Shown here piece after piece: positions 26,681-33,587 of a stretch of DNA of 33,587 bases. Source of the DNA: Pallidibacillus pasinlerensis (GTDB taxonomy: Bacteria; Bacillota; Bacilli; Bacillales; Caldibacillaceae); NCBI RefSeq assembly GCF_009996845.1, contig NZ_JAACYS010000027.1, positions 1 to 33,587 on the forward strand, in the 5' to 3' direction. The position numbers were made by a program, and so were the translations under genes. Below the pieces are notes generated by a model that was not told where the DNA came from, made no database searches, and saw nothing but the letters and a program-made list of their open reading frames with translations. Position 1 is the first letter of the stretch, and every line of letters begins with the position of its first letter.

Positions 26681-26698
26681 GTTTAAATTTCGTTTAAA
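26681..26698 (-). promoter_or_regulatory. Candidate response-regulator site upstream of the ABC operon
   Basis: TTTAAAC-gaaa-TTTAAAC on the minus strand is a direct repeat with 11-bp period, the arrangement bound by OmpR-type response regulators. A further related GGATTTAAC lies one to two turns downstream. A weak -10 TATGAT (26643-26648) with no good -35 suggests activation. Binding by the regulator at 28096 is inferred. Confidence 0.4.
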
Positions 26699-26705
26699 AT
26701 GGATC

Positions 26706-26757
26706 AAAAAATGGGTAGCTCCGAAAACACATTAAAACGTTTTTTCGGATCTACCCA
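26706..26757 (-). terminator. Terminator of the two-component operon
   Basis: GGGTAG-N2-CCGAAAA pairs with TTTTCGG-N2-CTACCC, followed on the minus strand by ATTTTTTG. Its 5' arm lies in the last codons of the kinase gene and just past its stop at 26732. It separates the kinase genes from the exporter genes. Confidence 0.8.
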
Positions 26758-28099
26758 CTTTGTATCGTTTAATTTTGATGATGGTTCCCTGTTCACTTGA
26801 TTTCATATCCCAGTCCAATTCCATCCCCTTTACCATCATATCAACAATCGATAAACCAATTCCTGCACCTTTTTCATTAGACCCATTTTTCATCCCTTTT
26901 CCACGATCAGAAATAACAAACGCATCGTACTCTTTCGTTGATTCTGTTTTCACTCCAATATATCGCCCGGATTTTGCATGGCGTAACACGTTTTGAAATA
27001 GATTATCTAAAATACGCCCCATCCATAAAGGATCGATCATCCATTTATTTTTTTCAAACGGATGTAATTCAACATCAATTTCAAAACCTTCTTTTTCAAA
27101 AAGTGAATACCATGAGGCTATGGATTCTTTCACAAAACGAACGACATCGATTTCTTTCGGTTCAAATTTATACTTACTGGCCATTAGTAGAGTATAAGAC
27201 ATCAAATTTTCGATTAACCTGTCAATATGATCAATCGAATCTTCCATGGACTTTATCGCTTGATTCCCTTCCTGCGACAACTCCTCTTTCGCTATGAAAT
27301 AAGTTTGAGCTCGTATTTTTGTTAAAGGTGTTCGTAAATCGTGCGATAGATTGGCAATTAATTCCCTCCGTAATTGCTCTTCTTCTTGTTCACGTTGTTT
27401 GCTTTCTCTCAGTTCAAAAACCATTTGATTAAACGTTTGTTCGAGTTGGCCAATTTCATCATTCTTTTTGACATCAACCTGTATGGGAAGTCCATTCACA
27501 TCTCGAACTTCCATTGCTTTTTGTAAATTTAATAATCTTTTTCTAATACCTTTAAAAAATAGAAAAGAGGCTAGGATAAAAAGGAGAATCATTCCTATCG
27601 TTAAGCTTAATAAAACACTTCCATACTTTTGACCATCTGGTGGCTTAAGTTGATTTCTTGGAATCTCAAAAACGATAAATCCTTGTGATTTATCTTTTCC
27701 AACGAAGGCTATAACAGTAAAAGGATCGCCTCCATAACGTTCTTTAATAAAATGTGCTGTGGAAGTAGCTGTCCATTTTAAAGGCAGTTCTTCTTTTACA
27801 TCAAATTGAGTTCGTAAGTTTCCATTACCATCTACCCAAAACATCGAGGCAGCAGGATATTGTTGCATCCACTTTTTAAAATGTTTTTGAATCGTTTCTT
27901 CAGAAACATTTTGTATTTTACTTGCTTCATCATTCCATTTTTCTTCTATGACGTTTGGATTTAAACTGTCCTCGGGCGAAATGATTGAATCTGCACCAAA
28001 CATAATCAAAGCATATATTACAAAAACAATCTGGGTGAGAAATATGGCTGTAACAACGATAAGCATATATTTTGCAAGTAATGATCTGAGGAATTTCAT
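26732..28099 (-). CDS. Sensor histidine kinase
   Basis: The 455-residue kinase has a first transmembrane helix (about 10-33), a 130-residue extracellular domain, a second helix (about 161-182), a HAMP-like linker, a dimerisation domain with the phosphorylated H253 in NLSHDLRTPLTKIRAQ and the ATP domain with N box NLFQNVLRHA (366-375), G1 DRGKG (398-402) and G2 GAGIGLS (411-417). All catalytic residues are present. The start overlaps the regulator stop by 4 bp. Unlike BceS it has a large outer domain, so it can sense its signal directly. Its partner is the regulator at 28096. Confidence 0.9.
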   Translation of the reverse strand: MKFLRSLLAKYMLIVVTAIFLTQIVFVIYALIMFGADSIISPEDSLNPNVIEEKWNDEASKIQNVSEETIQKHFKKWMQQYPAASMFWVDGNGNLRTQFDVKEELPLKWTATSTAHFIKERYGGDPFTVIAFVGKDKSQGFIVFEIPRNQLKPPDGQKYGSVLLSLTIGMILLFILASFLFFKGIRKRLLNLQKAMEVRDVNGLPIQVDVKKNDEIGQLEQTFNQMVFELRESKQREQEEEQLRRELIANLSHDLRTPLTKIRAQTYFIAKEELSQEGNQAIKSMEDSIDHIDRLIENLMSYTLLMASKYKFEPKEIDVVRFVKESIASWYSLFEKEGFEIDVELHPFEKNKWMIDPLWMGRILDNLFQNVLRHAKSGRYIGVKTESTKEYDAFVISDRGKGMKNGSNEKGAGIGLSIVDMMVKGMELDWDMKSSEQGTIIKIKRYKVGRSEKTF

Positions 28100-28764
28100 T
28101 TTTTCACCCTATACCCAATTCCACGAATCGTTTCAATAATCGTTGGATTGGCTGGATCCTTTTCTATTTTTTCTCTTAAATAACGAATATGAACCATCAA
28201 TGTTTTATCTCCTTCTATATAGGGTTCTCCCCATACACCTTCATAAAGCTGTTCTTTCGTTAATATTTGATTTAAATGGCGTAGAAAGTATTGAAAAAGA
28301 TAATACTGCTTCCCTGTTAATTGAATTTCCTCTCCTGTTTCTTGATTCACAATTTGTAGATCTTTCGTATGGATCGTTAAATGTTGAAGTTGCAATATAT
28401 TATCATTTTTGTTAAACCTTCTTAACAGAACCTCGATTCGTGCTGCGAGCTCATCTGGATGAAATGGTTTGGTTAAATAATCATCCGCAAAACTGAGTCC
28501 TTCTAATTTATCTTCTACCGCAGTACGTGCAGAAAGCATTAATATAGGTAAATCCTTGTTTTCCCTTTTAATACGTTTTCCGATTGAAAATCCATCTAAT
28601 CCAGGAAGCATAACATCCAAAATAACGATATCTACTGTGGAAATATACTGATCAATCCCTTCCCCTGATTGCATCCATTTTACTTGATATCCTTTTTCCT
28701 TTAAGTTTTGTGTTACCCATTTTCCAATATCTTTTTCATCTTCTATGTACAAAATATGAACCAT
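28096..28764 (-). CDS. OmpR-family response regulator
   Basis: The 222-residue protein begins MVHILYIEDEKDIG, and the GGGGGGAGA before the ATG at 28764 sets this start (an ATG five codons upstream would place the ribosome site inside the gene). The receiver domain has the acidic pair E8/D9, the phosphorylated D50 in VILDVMLPG, LSARTA and the lysine in LTKPFHPDEL. A winged-helix DNA-binding domain follows (LTGKQYYLFQYFLRHLNQ, HIRYLREKIE, ETIRGIGYRVKK). It should control the exporter operon and possibly its own. Confidence 0.9.
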   Translation of the reverse strand: MVHILYIEDEKDIGKWVTQNLKEKGYQVKWMQSGEGIDQYISTVDIVILDVMLPGLDGFSIGKRIKRENKDLPILMLSARTAVEDKLEGLSFADDYLTKPFHPDELAARIEVLLRRFNKNDNILQLQHLTIHTKDLQIVNQETGEEIQLTGKQYYLFQYFLRHLNQILTKEQLYEGVWGEPYIEGDKTLMVHIRYLREKIEKDPANPTIIETIRGIGYRVKK

Positions 28765-28921
28765 TTTTCTCCCCCCCATGTCTATACGCGTATTGTCAAA
28801 AATTTTATATTAAATAGGTTATAAAATACCTTGATAGAGGGCTTTACAAGCAAAAAAATTGCCACCCCCTGGATTTTAAGGTTAATTTGAGGTTACTACA
28901 ACTCAAAACCTAAAACAGGAA

Positions 28922-29829
28922 GTGACAATCTTGTACCCTCAAATTATAACCTATTTATTAACTTATATAAACTATTTAGAACAGATCATTCGAACATTAC
29001 TTACTCTACTTATCGGAAAAAACATGTTTGAAAAGCCTAAACTTAATGAACAACCAGTTAATATGCCTTATCGAAAACTTCAGGTAGACAATCTTCCGAT
29101 TGTTGAAGTCCCTGAAAAACTTGATTATAAAATTCTGCTCGCTGAGCATTTTGAAAAGAACGGGAAACCATTGAAACCTGTTCAGAGACGAAAGAATACG
29201 AAAGTCTCAGTACCTAAATCCATGATCTGTCCAAAGTGTGGTGCTCCATCAGAAAATTCTGCGGAGACGAAACTTACATCAGAGTAAATGGGCGCTGGCA
29301 TTACTTGTTCTTCTTCTTTGATGCCGTGAAAAAGATTATTCTTTCTTATCCGGTGTCGCCTAATCGAGATACCTTGTCAGCCATTCGTGCCATAGACGAA
29401 GTCTTACTAAAGATGAAAGAGGTTCCTGAGAACCTTACCTTTGTAGTAGACGGAAATCCAATCTATCTTCTAGTTCAACATTTCTTCGCTCAGCACGGTA
29501 TCTCATTTGATGTGAAACAAGTGATTGGTCTTACGAACGAAGACCCAGTATCAACGGAATTTAGGCACTTAAAACAAATTATTGAGAGACTGAATCGAAC
29601 CTTTAAAGGTAATTATCGCTCGACACATGGCTTCGGTTCTGAAAAAGGCTCCGTATCGTATGTCACGCTCTTTGTAGCTTACTTTAACTTTTTACGTCCT
29701 CATGCAAGCTTAGAAGGAAATGTCCCGGTAGTGAATCCAGAATTACTCGGACTTCCCACGATGCCAGCACGCTGGACAAAATTGATTGATTTAGCCCAAC
29801 AATGGATTCAAGAAAAACGAACCGCCTAA
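28922..29829 (+). pseudogene. DDE transposase lacking its middle part
   Basis: The N-terminal piece (MTILYPQIITYLLTYINYLE to ICPKCGAPSEN, with half a zinc finger) runs to about 29255. The sequence then continues in another frame CGDETYIRVNGRWHYLFFFF, the start of the catalytic domain, with Asp in GDETY, Asp in FVVDGN and Glu in IIERLN. It ends PARWTKLIDLAQQWIQEKRT. The second half of the zinc finger and the region before the DDE domain are lost. The product would be frameshifted, so the gene is dead. Confidence 0.75.
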
Positions 29830-29891
29830 ATTTTGCTTTAGCTGAGCCCTTATAGATGTGAAGCTCAAAATAAGCCGTTTGGCGAAGCGAA

Positions 29892-30018
29892 CCCTTGACA
29901 AACCAAACAGCCAATGGTTTAAAATTTTCGGAAAACAAGGGCGTATTTGTTATGCCTAAATTTTGTTCCCTTCGCCCTTGTTACACCTGACATAAACCAT
30001 TGGCGTGTTTGTCAAGGG
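29892..30018. repeat. Nested 127-bp imperfect palindrome
   Basis: Outer arms: cccttgacaaac and gccaatggttt (29892-29920) face aaaccattggc and gtttgtcaaggg (29994-30018). Inner arms: aacaagggcg (29934-29943) face cgcccttgtt (29973-29982). The whole folds into one long hairpin. It lies between the dead transposase and the lactate permease. Confidence 0.8.
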
Positions 30019-30168
30019 CAAATGGCGGAGCCTTTCCACAACTTTACGGAAGAAAATTCTTATCTCGACCGTTTTTTCATAGAACTTTTGACACTACCAT
30101 GTAGAATATATTTACGACAACATGGAAAACGTATACATAAGCAGTTGTTATGAAGTAGTCAAATGTTA

Positions 30169-30200
30169 TTGTGAATTATTACACAAACTTATGGTACAAT
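30169..30200 (+). promoter_or_regulatory. Rex-type operator and promoter of lactate permease
   Basis: TTGTGAATTATTACACAA (30169-30186) matches the Bacillus Rex box (TTGTGAA-N4-TTCACAA) at all but one base. An extended -10 TGGTACAAT (30192-30200) follows directly, so Rex would block the promoter when NADH is low. B. subtilis lctP is a known Rex target. Confidence 0.75.
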
Positions 30201-30240
30201 GTCTTATGTCATTATATTACAACAAAGAAAGGGGAACAAT

Positions 30241-31887
30241 ATGAGTTTTTTACAAGTGGTAACAGCTTCTACACCGGTATTAGCGGTCTTTCTTTTTCTC
30301 GTTTTATTGCGTTTACCAGCGGCAAAAGCGATGCCGATTAGCTTTTTGATCACTATCATTTTGTCGTTATTCGTTTGGAAGATGCCTAGTGTTCAAGTGG
30401 CAGCTGCAACAATTGAAGGTGTTATTGTCGCCATGTCAATTTTGTGGATTATTTTCGGAGCGATTTTACTGTTAAACACGTTGACAAAAAGCGGGGCGAT
30501 GGATACGATTCGGAGCGGATTTTTAGGTTTTACACGCGACCGACGTGTGCAAGTCATCATTATCGCCTGGTTGTTTGGGGCGTTTATTGAAGGGGCAGCT
30601 GGATTCGGGACGCCCGCAGCAATCGGTGCGCCGCTCCTTGTTGCTTTAGGATTTCCACCGCTTGCTGCTGTTGTTGTAGCGCTTGTTGCGGATAGTAGCC
30701 CTGTTTCATTTGGAGCGGTTGGAACACCAATTCTTGTCGGAGTCGATCAAGGGCTTCGTGAAGGAAGTGCTGTTGCTGAGCGGGTACAACACGTCATCGG
30801 TACAACCGATTTGTCTTCGTTTCTTCAAACGCTCGCAAAACAAGCAGTGTCTTTTGATATTATTATCGGTACGTTCATCCCGTTAATTTTAGTGCTTATT
30901 TTAACGCGCTTTTTCGGTGAAAATCGCTCGTGGAAAGAAGGGTTTGAAATTTGGAAGTTTGCTTTATTTGCCGGGCTTAGCTTCACCGTCCCGGCGTTTC
31001 TTGTCGCTTCTTTCTTAGGGCCAGAGTTCCCATCGATGATCGGTGGATTAATCGGTTTAGCGATTGTTGTACCAGCAGCAAAAAAAGGATTTTTATTGCC
31101 AAAAGAGCCGTGGGATTTTAAGAAGACGGATGAGCATCAAACGGAAACAAGCGTGAAAAAAAGCGACATGCCACTTTTACTTGCATGGATGCCGTATATT
31201 CTTGTTGCGATCATTTTAGTGTTGACGCGCCTACAAAACTTGCCATTAAAAGCATGGCTTCGTTCCGTGGAGCTACAATTTAACAACATTTTAGGAACAA
31301 ACATTAGTACAGCGATTGAGCCTTTATATTTGCCGGGAACGATTTTTCTCGTCGTCATTGTCATAACTATATTTATGCATAAAATGAAGCGTGAAGATAT
31401 TTTAGCGACGATGAAGGAGTCGGCGTATACGCTCATCGGTAGCGCGATTGCGCTCGGTACAGCGGTACCGATGGTTCGCATTTTCATTAATTCCGGTGTA
31501 AATGATGCTGGGCTTGCAAGTATGCCGATTGAATTAGCTTCGATGGTTGCGGGTGCTGTTGGAGCGGCTTGGCCATTAGTTGCTCCTTTAATTGGTGCGC
31601 TCGGCTCATTTATTTCAGGTAGTGCAACGTTTAGTAATATGATGTTTTCTTTATTTCAATTTAGCATTGCGGATCAAATTCAAGTACCACATCATATCGT
31701 TATCGCTGGACAAGTGTTAGGAGCGAATGCAGGGAACATAGTTTGTGTATTAAATGTCGTTGCAGCCGCTTCTGTCGTTGGTCTAGCTGGAAAAGAAGGG
31801 ACAATTATTCGCATGACGCTCATTCCAATGCTTTACTACGTATTGATGACAGGAATACTTAGCCTTCTTTTGATCTATGTGTTTTAG
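30241..31887 (+). CDS. lctP: L-lactate permease
   Basis: The 548-residue carrier belongs to the LctP family and moves lactate with protons across the membrane. It has 12 or more hydrophobic helices; the family segment [20 protein letters not shown] is at about 115-135, and [20 protein letters not shown] follows. The late [20 protein letters not shown] block is also conserved. A frame opens 14 codons earlier but AAAGGGGAACA marks the ATG at 30241. It is a single gene here, without ldh beside it. It is intact, of normal length, and preceded by a Rex box. Confidence 0.95.
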   Translation: MSFLQVVTASTPVLAVFLFLVLLRLPAAKAMPISFLITIILSLFVWKMPSVQVAAATIEGVIVAMSILWIIFGAILLLNTLTKSGAMDTIRSGFLGFTRDRRVQVIIIAWLFGAFIEGAAGFGTPAAIGAPLLVALGFPPLAAVVVALVADSSPVSFGAVGTPILVGVDQGLREGSAVAERVQHVIGTTDLSSFLQTLAKQAVSFDIIIGTFIPLILVLILTRFFGENRSWKEGFEIWKFALFAGLSFTVPAFLVASFLGPEFPSMIGGLIGLAIVVPAAKKGFLLPKEPWDFKKTDEHQTETSVKKSDMPLLLAWMPYILVAIILVLTRLQNLPLKAWLRSVELQFNNILGTNISTAIEPLYLPGTIFLVVIVITIFMHKMKREDILATMKESAYTLIGSAIALGTAVPMVRIFINSGVNDAGLASMPIELASMVAGAVGAAWPLVAPLIGALGSFISGSATFSNMMFSLFQFSIADQIQVPHHIVIAGQVLGANAGNIVCVLNVVAAASVVGLAGKEGTIIRMTLIPMLYYVLMTGILSLLLIYVF

Positions 31888-31939
31888 CTCCCCTTATGAT
31901 ACGATAAAGATGAAGTTCGTATAAAGCGGAGTGAGGGGA

Positions 31940-32246
31940 ATGGAACAGAAACGATATAGTGAAATGAGCGAATGGGAGTTAAAGCAGGAAATTGCTGCAT
32001 TGACTGAAAAGGCTCGGAAAGCAGAACAAATGGGCATGGTAAACGAATACGCGGTGTACGAAAGAAAAATGGCTGTGGCGAAGTCGTATTTGTTAAATCC
32101 CGATAACTTTTTACGAAATTGAAGGAGACCCACAGTCGTTATTTAAACTTCAGTATGTGAACGGTGTATTCGCATGGGGATATCGCTTGAATGACCCAGA
32201 TACAGAAGTAGCGTTACCTATTTCATTGCTAAAGAAAAGAGGTTGA
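31940..32246 (+). pseudogene. yfhH: YfhH (DUF1811) with a frameshift in a T run
   Basis: The first 61 codons (MEQKRYSEMSEWELKQEIAA, LTEKARKAEQMGMVNEYAVY, ERKMAVAKSYLLNPDNF) match the small B. subtilis protein YfhH. At the five-T run 32108-32112 the frame ends (FLRN stop), but dropping one T gives YEIEGDPQSLFKLQYVNGVF, AWGYRLNDPD and EVALPISLLKK up to TGA 32244. The combined length of about 101 residues equals the family. Start at 31940 follows GTGAGGGGA. It is either a young mutation or a sequencing slip. Confidence 0.8.
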
Positions 32247-32266
32247 CGGGCATGTCAACCTCTTTT
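32235..32266. terminator. Bidirectional terminator between yfhH and the spore-protein genes
   Basis: GAGGTTGAC (32239-32247) pairs with GTCAACCTC (32254-32262), flanked by AAAA and TTTT, so it works both ways. It ends yfhH from the left and the YpzG-like gene from the right. Confidence 0.9.
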
Positions 32267-32268
32267 CG

Positions 32269-32433
32269 TCATATTTTCCGTTTGCTTACTTCGGAATGCA
32301 AAATCATTAAGCTTTGCGATTGTTGTGTTTCACCGTTTACTTGGGCATGGGCGTGCTTCGGATTTGCCCACGGTTGTGGGAAAGGATCGGAATAACGGTT
32401 ATCATAAAATTTTTTACGCCTATGTTTACCCAT
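32269..32433 (-). CDS. Small YpzG-like protein
   Basis: The 54-residue protein MGKHRRKKFYDNRYSDPFPQ.. continues PWANPKHAHAQVNGETQQSQ and matches the small YpzG family of Bacillus. It is basic at the front and soluble. The GAGGAGGAA ribosome site lies within the end of sspK and the ATG follows the sspK stop by 1 bp, so the two are translationally coupled and probably expressed in sporulation. The function is unknown. Confidence 0.75.
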   Translation of the reverse strand: MGKHRRKKFYDNRYSDPFPQPWANPKHAHAQVNGETQQSQSLMILHSEVSKRKI

Positions 32434-32434
32434 C

Positions 32435-32602
32435 TTATTCCTCCTCGATGTCGCCACGTTTACTTGACGCATGCATTCGTTCTTGAGGGTGCGTATTAAT
32501 TGTTCCGTTTGCACGTTTTGATGCGTATTCCGCTTTTGCGCGTGGCTCACCTTCTAATTTTTCGTTGTTTTGATTCGGAAAGCCTCGTTCTTTATTGCCC
32601 AC
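32435..32602 (-). CDS. sspK: Small acid-soluble spore protein K
   Basis: The 55-residue protein (start GTG at 32602 behind GGGGGG) reads [20 protein letters not shown] then [20 protein letters not shown], matching B. subtilis SspK, a minor spore-core protein made in the forespore. It confirms a spore-forming host. The YpzG-like gene follows as the second gene. Upstream of the GTG is the 90-bp gap to yfhP. Confidence 0.9.
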   Translation of the reverse strand: MGNKERGFPNQNNEKLEGEPRAKAEYASKRANGTINTHPQERMHASSKRGDIEEE

Positions 32603-32692
32603 TGTTAGTCCCCCCAGATGTGATGTAGTGCTCTTGAAGCACACGTATAGTATTCATCAATAGACGGTGATTTATGAACACCGCCGTTTACT

Positions 32693-33587
32693 TTAGCTTG
32701 GAATAAGTTCTAGTTTTTTGCGCAATTTCTTCTCGCTAAAAATCCATCCTGTATAGGAGCTAACAATGTTTAAGTCGCGATCAAGCTGCACGACCGCAAC
32801 AAATGGATAATGATCTTTGCTTCGGTAACGCAAATCAATAAAACGCACTTCATAATGGTCGTCATACTCATGAACTTCCCAGCGATATACTGGTGAACAC
32901 GACAAAAATGCCACTAAATTTTCATCTTGTTTTGCTTTTTCAATGACAGGAATGTTTGGAATAGGGCATTTTTCGAATATGTCGAGTACGTTAATCGCCC
33001 CTCTTTGCGAGCGAGCAACGTAAAAGTGGGTTGATGTTGTCACAGCTAAATGCCATTCATTCCATTTTATTGTCGGTACGGTAATGATTTGTTCGACATC
33101 CGAAAACATTTGTTTGATCTTGCGCTTTATCGCTTGTTGTTGACAAAAGCGAATGATATAGTAACCAATGAGCACAATGTACACAGCGAGAAACGTATAC
33201 CCAGCATGGTGCCCGTTCAGCCATAGGACGACTCCGGCTACATGAACGACAAAAATAAAAGGGTCAAACGTATTAATTATCCCAAGAGCAACCCATTTCT
33301 TTGAAAAAGGACGTAACGCTTGCGTTCCATATGAATTAAATATGTCGACAAACACATGAAAACTGACAGCGATAAACGTCCAAAGCGCGATGTGAAAAAA
33401 CGATGCACCATACACGTAAAAAAGGGCAACGCTAATGAGCAGCGTCCAAACAAATAACGCGGGGATGGAATGGGTGATGCCGCGATGATTCCGAATATAT
33501 TTGGCGTTATTTTTTAATTTTAAAACGGTGTCAATATCAGGTGCTTGGGAACAGCTATGAGGAGTAAATTTATCAATTTTCGGTAGC
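32693..33587 (-). CDS. yfhP: YfhP, membrane metal-dependent hydrolase (YdjM family), partial
   Basis: The 3' part of the gene is present (about 298 codons); the start lies beyond the window edge. The reading frame is open to 33587, although internal GTG and ATG codons occur. The conserved histidine motif HRGITHS is visible near 33480, followed by hydrophobic helices (for example LFVWTLLISVALFYVYGASF and FIAVSFHVFVDIFNSYGT, which carries the HVFVD ligands). The C-terminal 110 residues are soluble (HLAVTTSTHFYVARSQ, DLNIVSSYTGWIFSEKK). B. subtilis YfhP is about 327 residues. It belongs to the same yfh gene block as yfhH and sspK. Confidence 0.9.
   Translation of the reverse strand, partial: LPKIDKFTPHSCSQAPDIDTVLKLKNNAKYIRNHRGITHSIPALFVWTLLISVALFYVYGASFFHIALWTFIAVSFHVFVDIFNSYGTQALRPFSKKWVALGIINTFDPFIFVVHVAGVVLWLNGHHAGYTFLAVYIVLIGYYIIRFCQQQAIKRKIKQMFSDVEQIITVPTIKWNEWHLAVTTSTHFYVARSQRGAINVLDIFEKCPIPNIPVIEKAKQDENLVAFLSCSPVYRWEVHEYDDHYEVRFIDLRYRSKDHYPFVAVVQLDRDLNIVSSYTGWIFSEKKLRKKLELIPS

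Larger units (their letters stand above)
28839..30019 (+). mobile_element. Transposase unit of IS240/IS6-like type, internally deleted
   Basis: GGGCTTTACAAGCA (28839-28852) and, inverted, GCCCTTGACAAACA (30019-30006) are similar ends (10 of 14). Between them lie a transposase with a large internal deletion and a nested palindrome at the right side. The family assignment rests on the DDE part only; boundaries are approximate. Confidence 0.5.

Noticed and set aside
28780..28838. TTGACA-like -35 box before the response regulator
   Set aside because: No acceptable -10 lies at the right distance before the start at 28764.
31894..32133. 79-codon open frame opposite yfhH
   Set aside because: Shadow of the conserved yfhH frame.
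32603..32692. Sigma-G promoter for sspK
   Set aside because: A TGAATA sequence is present but the expected -10 is poor and the spacing is about 20 bp, so it is not supported.
1..33587. CRISPR array
   Set aside because: No regularly spaced direct repeats of the needed length were seen.
1..33587. tRNA or rRNA genes
   Set aside because: No cloverleaf, CCA end or rRNA-like stretch was recognised, although short tRNA genes can be missed by eye.

Overview
The window looks like a piece of a moderately thermophilic Bacillaceae chromosome (Anoxybacillus/Geobacillus type). Three things support this: a Bacillus-type block yfhH, YpzG-like, sspK, yfhP at the right end; a ydbS-ydbT operon with a sigma-W-type promoter; and Geobacillus-like mobile elements and S-layer sequence. 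This assignment is by recognition from sequence alone; no database search was run.

Layout. 1-1260 holds an internally deleted IS1182-type element and a strong structured hairpin. 1287-3868 is an intact cadmium/zinc efflux unit (cadC-cadA) with two CadC-type operators. 3940-6300 is a stretch of relics (ISL3 tail, solo IS66-type end, gutted IS256-type gene) around one intact Rpn-type nuclease gene. 6383-8568 holds a broken secreted-protein gene followed by an intact gene of unknown function. 8666-10994 is stacked mobile DNA: a shortened IS66/ISBst12-type element, a sliver of IS256 and a frameshifted IS3/IS150-type element. 11007-15688 holds a GAF/PucR-type regulator, the 3' part of an M20 amidohydrolase, and ydbT-ydbS; the amidohydrolase fragment is fused to the end of ydbT. 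15859-17278 is an IS256 element with one nonsense codon. 17317-18401 is a LytTR/DUF3021 regulator-membrane protein pair plus a gene remnant. 18668-20687 has a luciferase-like oxidoreductase between fragments of a sugar isomerase-like protein and of mnmA. 21216-23030 is a 5'-truncated S-layer gene, followed by an ORF-less group II intron lying just behind a transcription terminator. 24267-28764 is a two-component system with a three-gene ABC exporter. 28839-30019 is another internally deleted transposase unit ending in a nested palindrome. 30169-31887 is an L-lactate permease gene with a Rex-type operator, and 31940-33587 is the yfhH to yfhP block.

Functionally, the intact parts are stress and envelope systems: metal efflux, peptide or antibiotic export with its own sensor, sigma-W membrane defence and lactate transport under redox control. 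Between them lie many gene 3' ends whose 5' halves are missing, and several transposons shortened by internal deletion, which points to repeated deletion between mobile elements. The least explained signals are two divergent copies of one hairpin-plus-core motif with compensatory changes (near 1106-1175 and 10878-10947), the silent S-layer segment beside the stripped intron, and the orphan 313-residue protein at 7627-8568.
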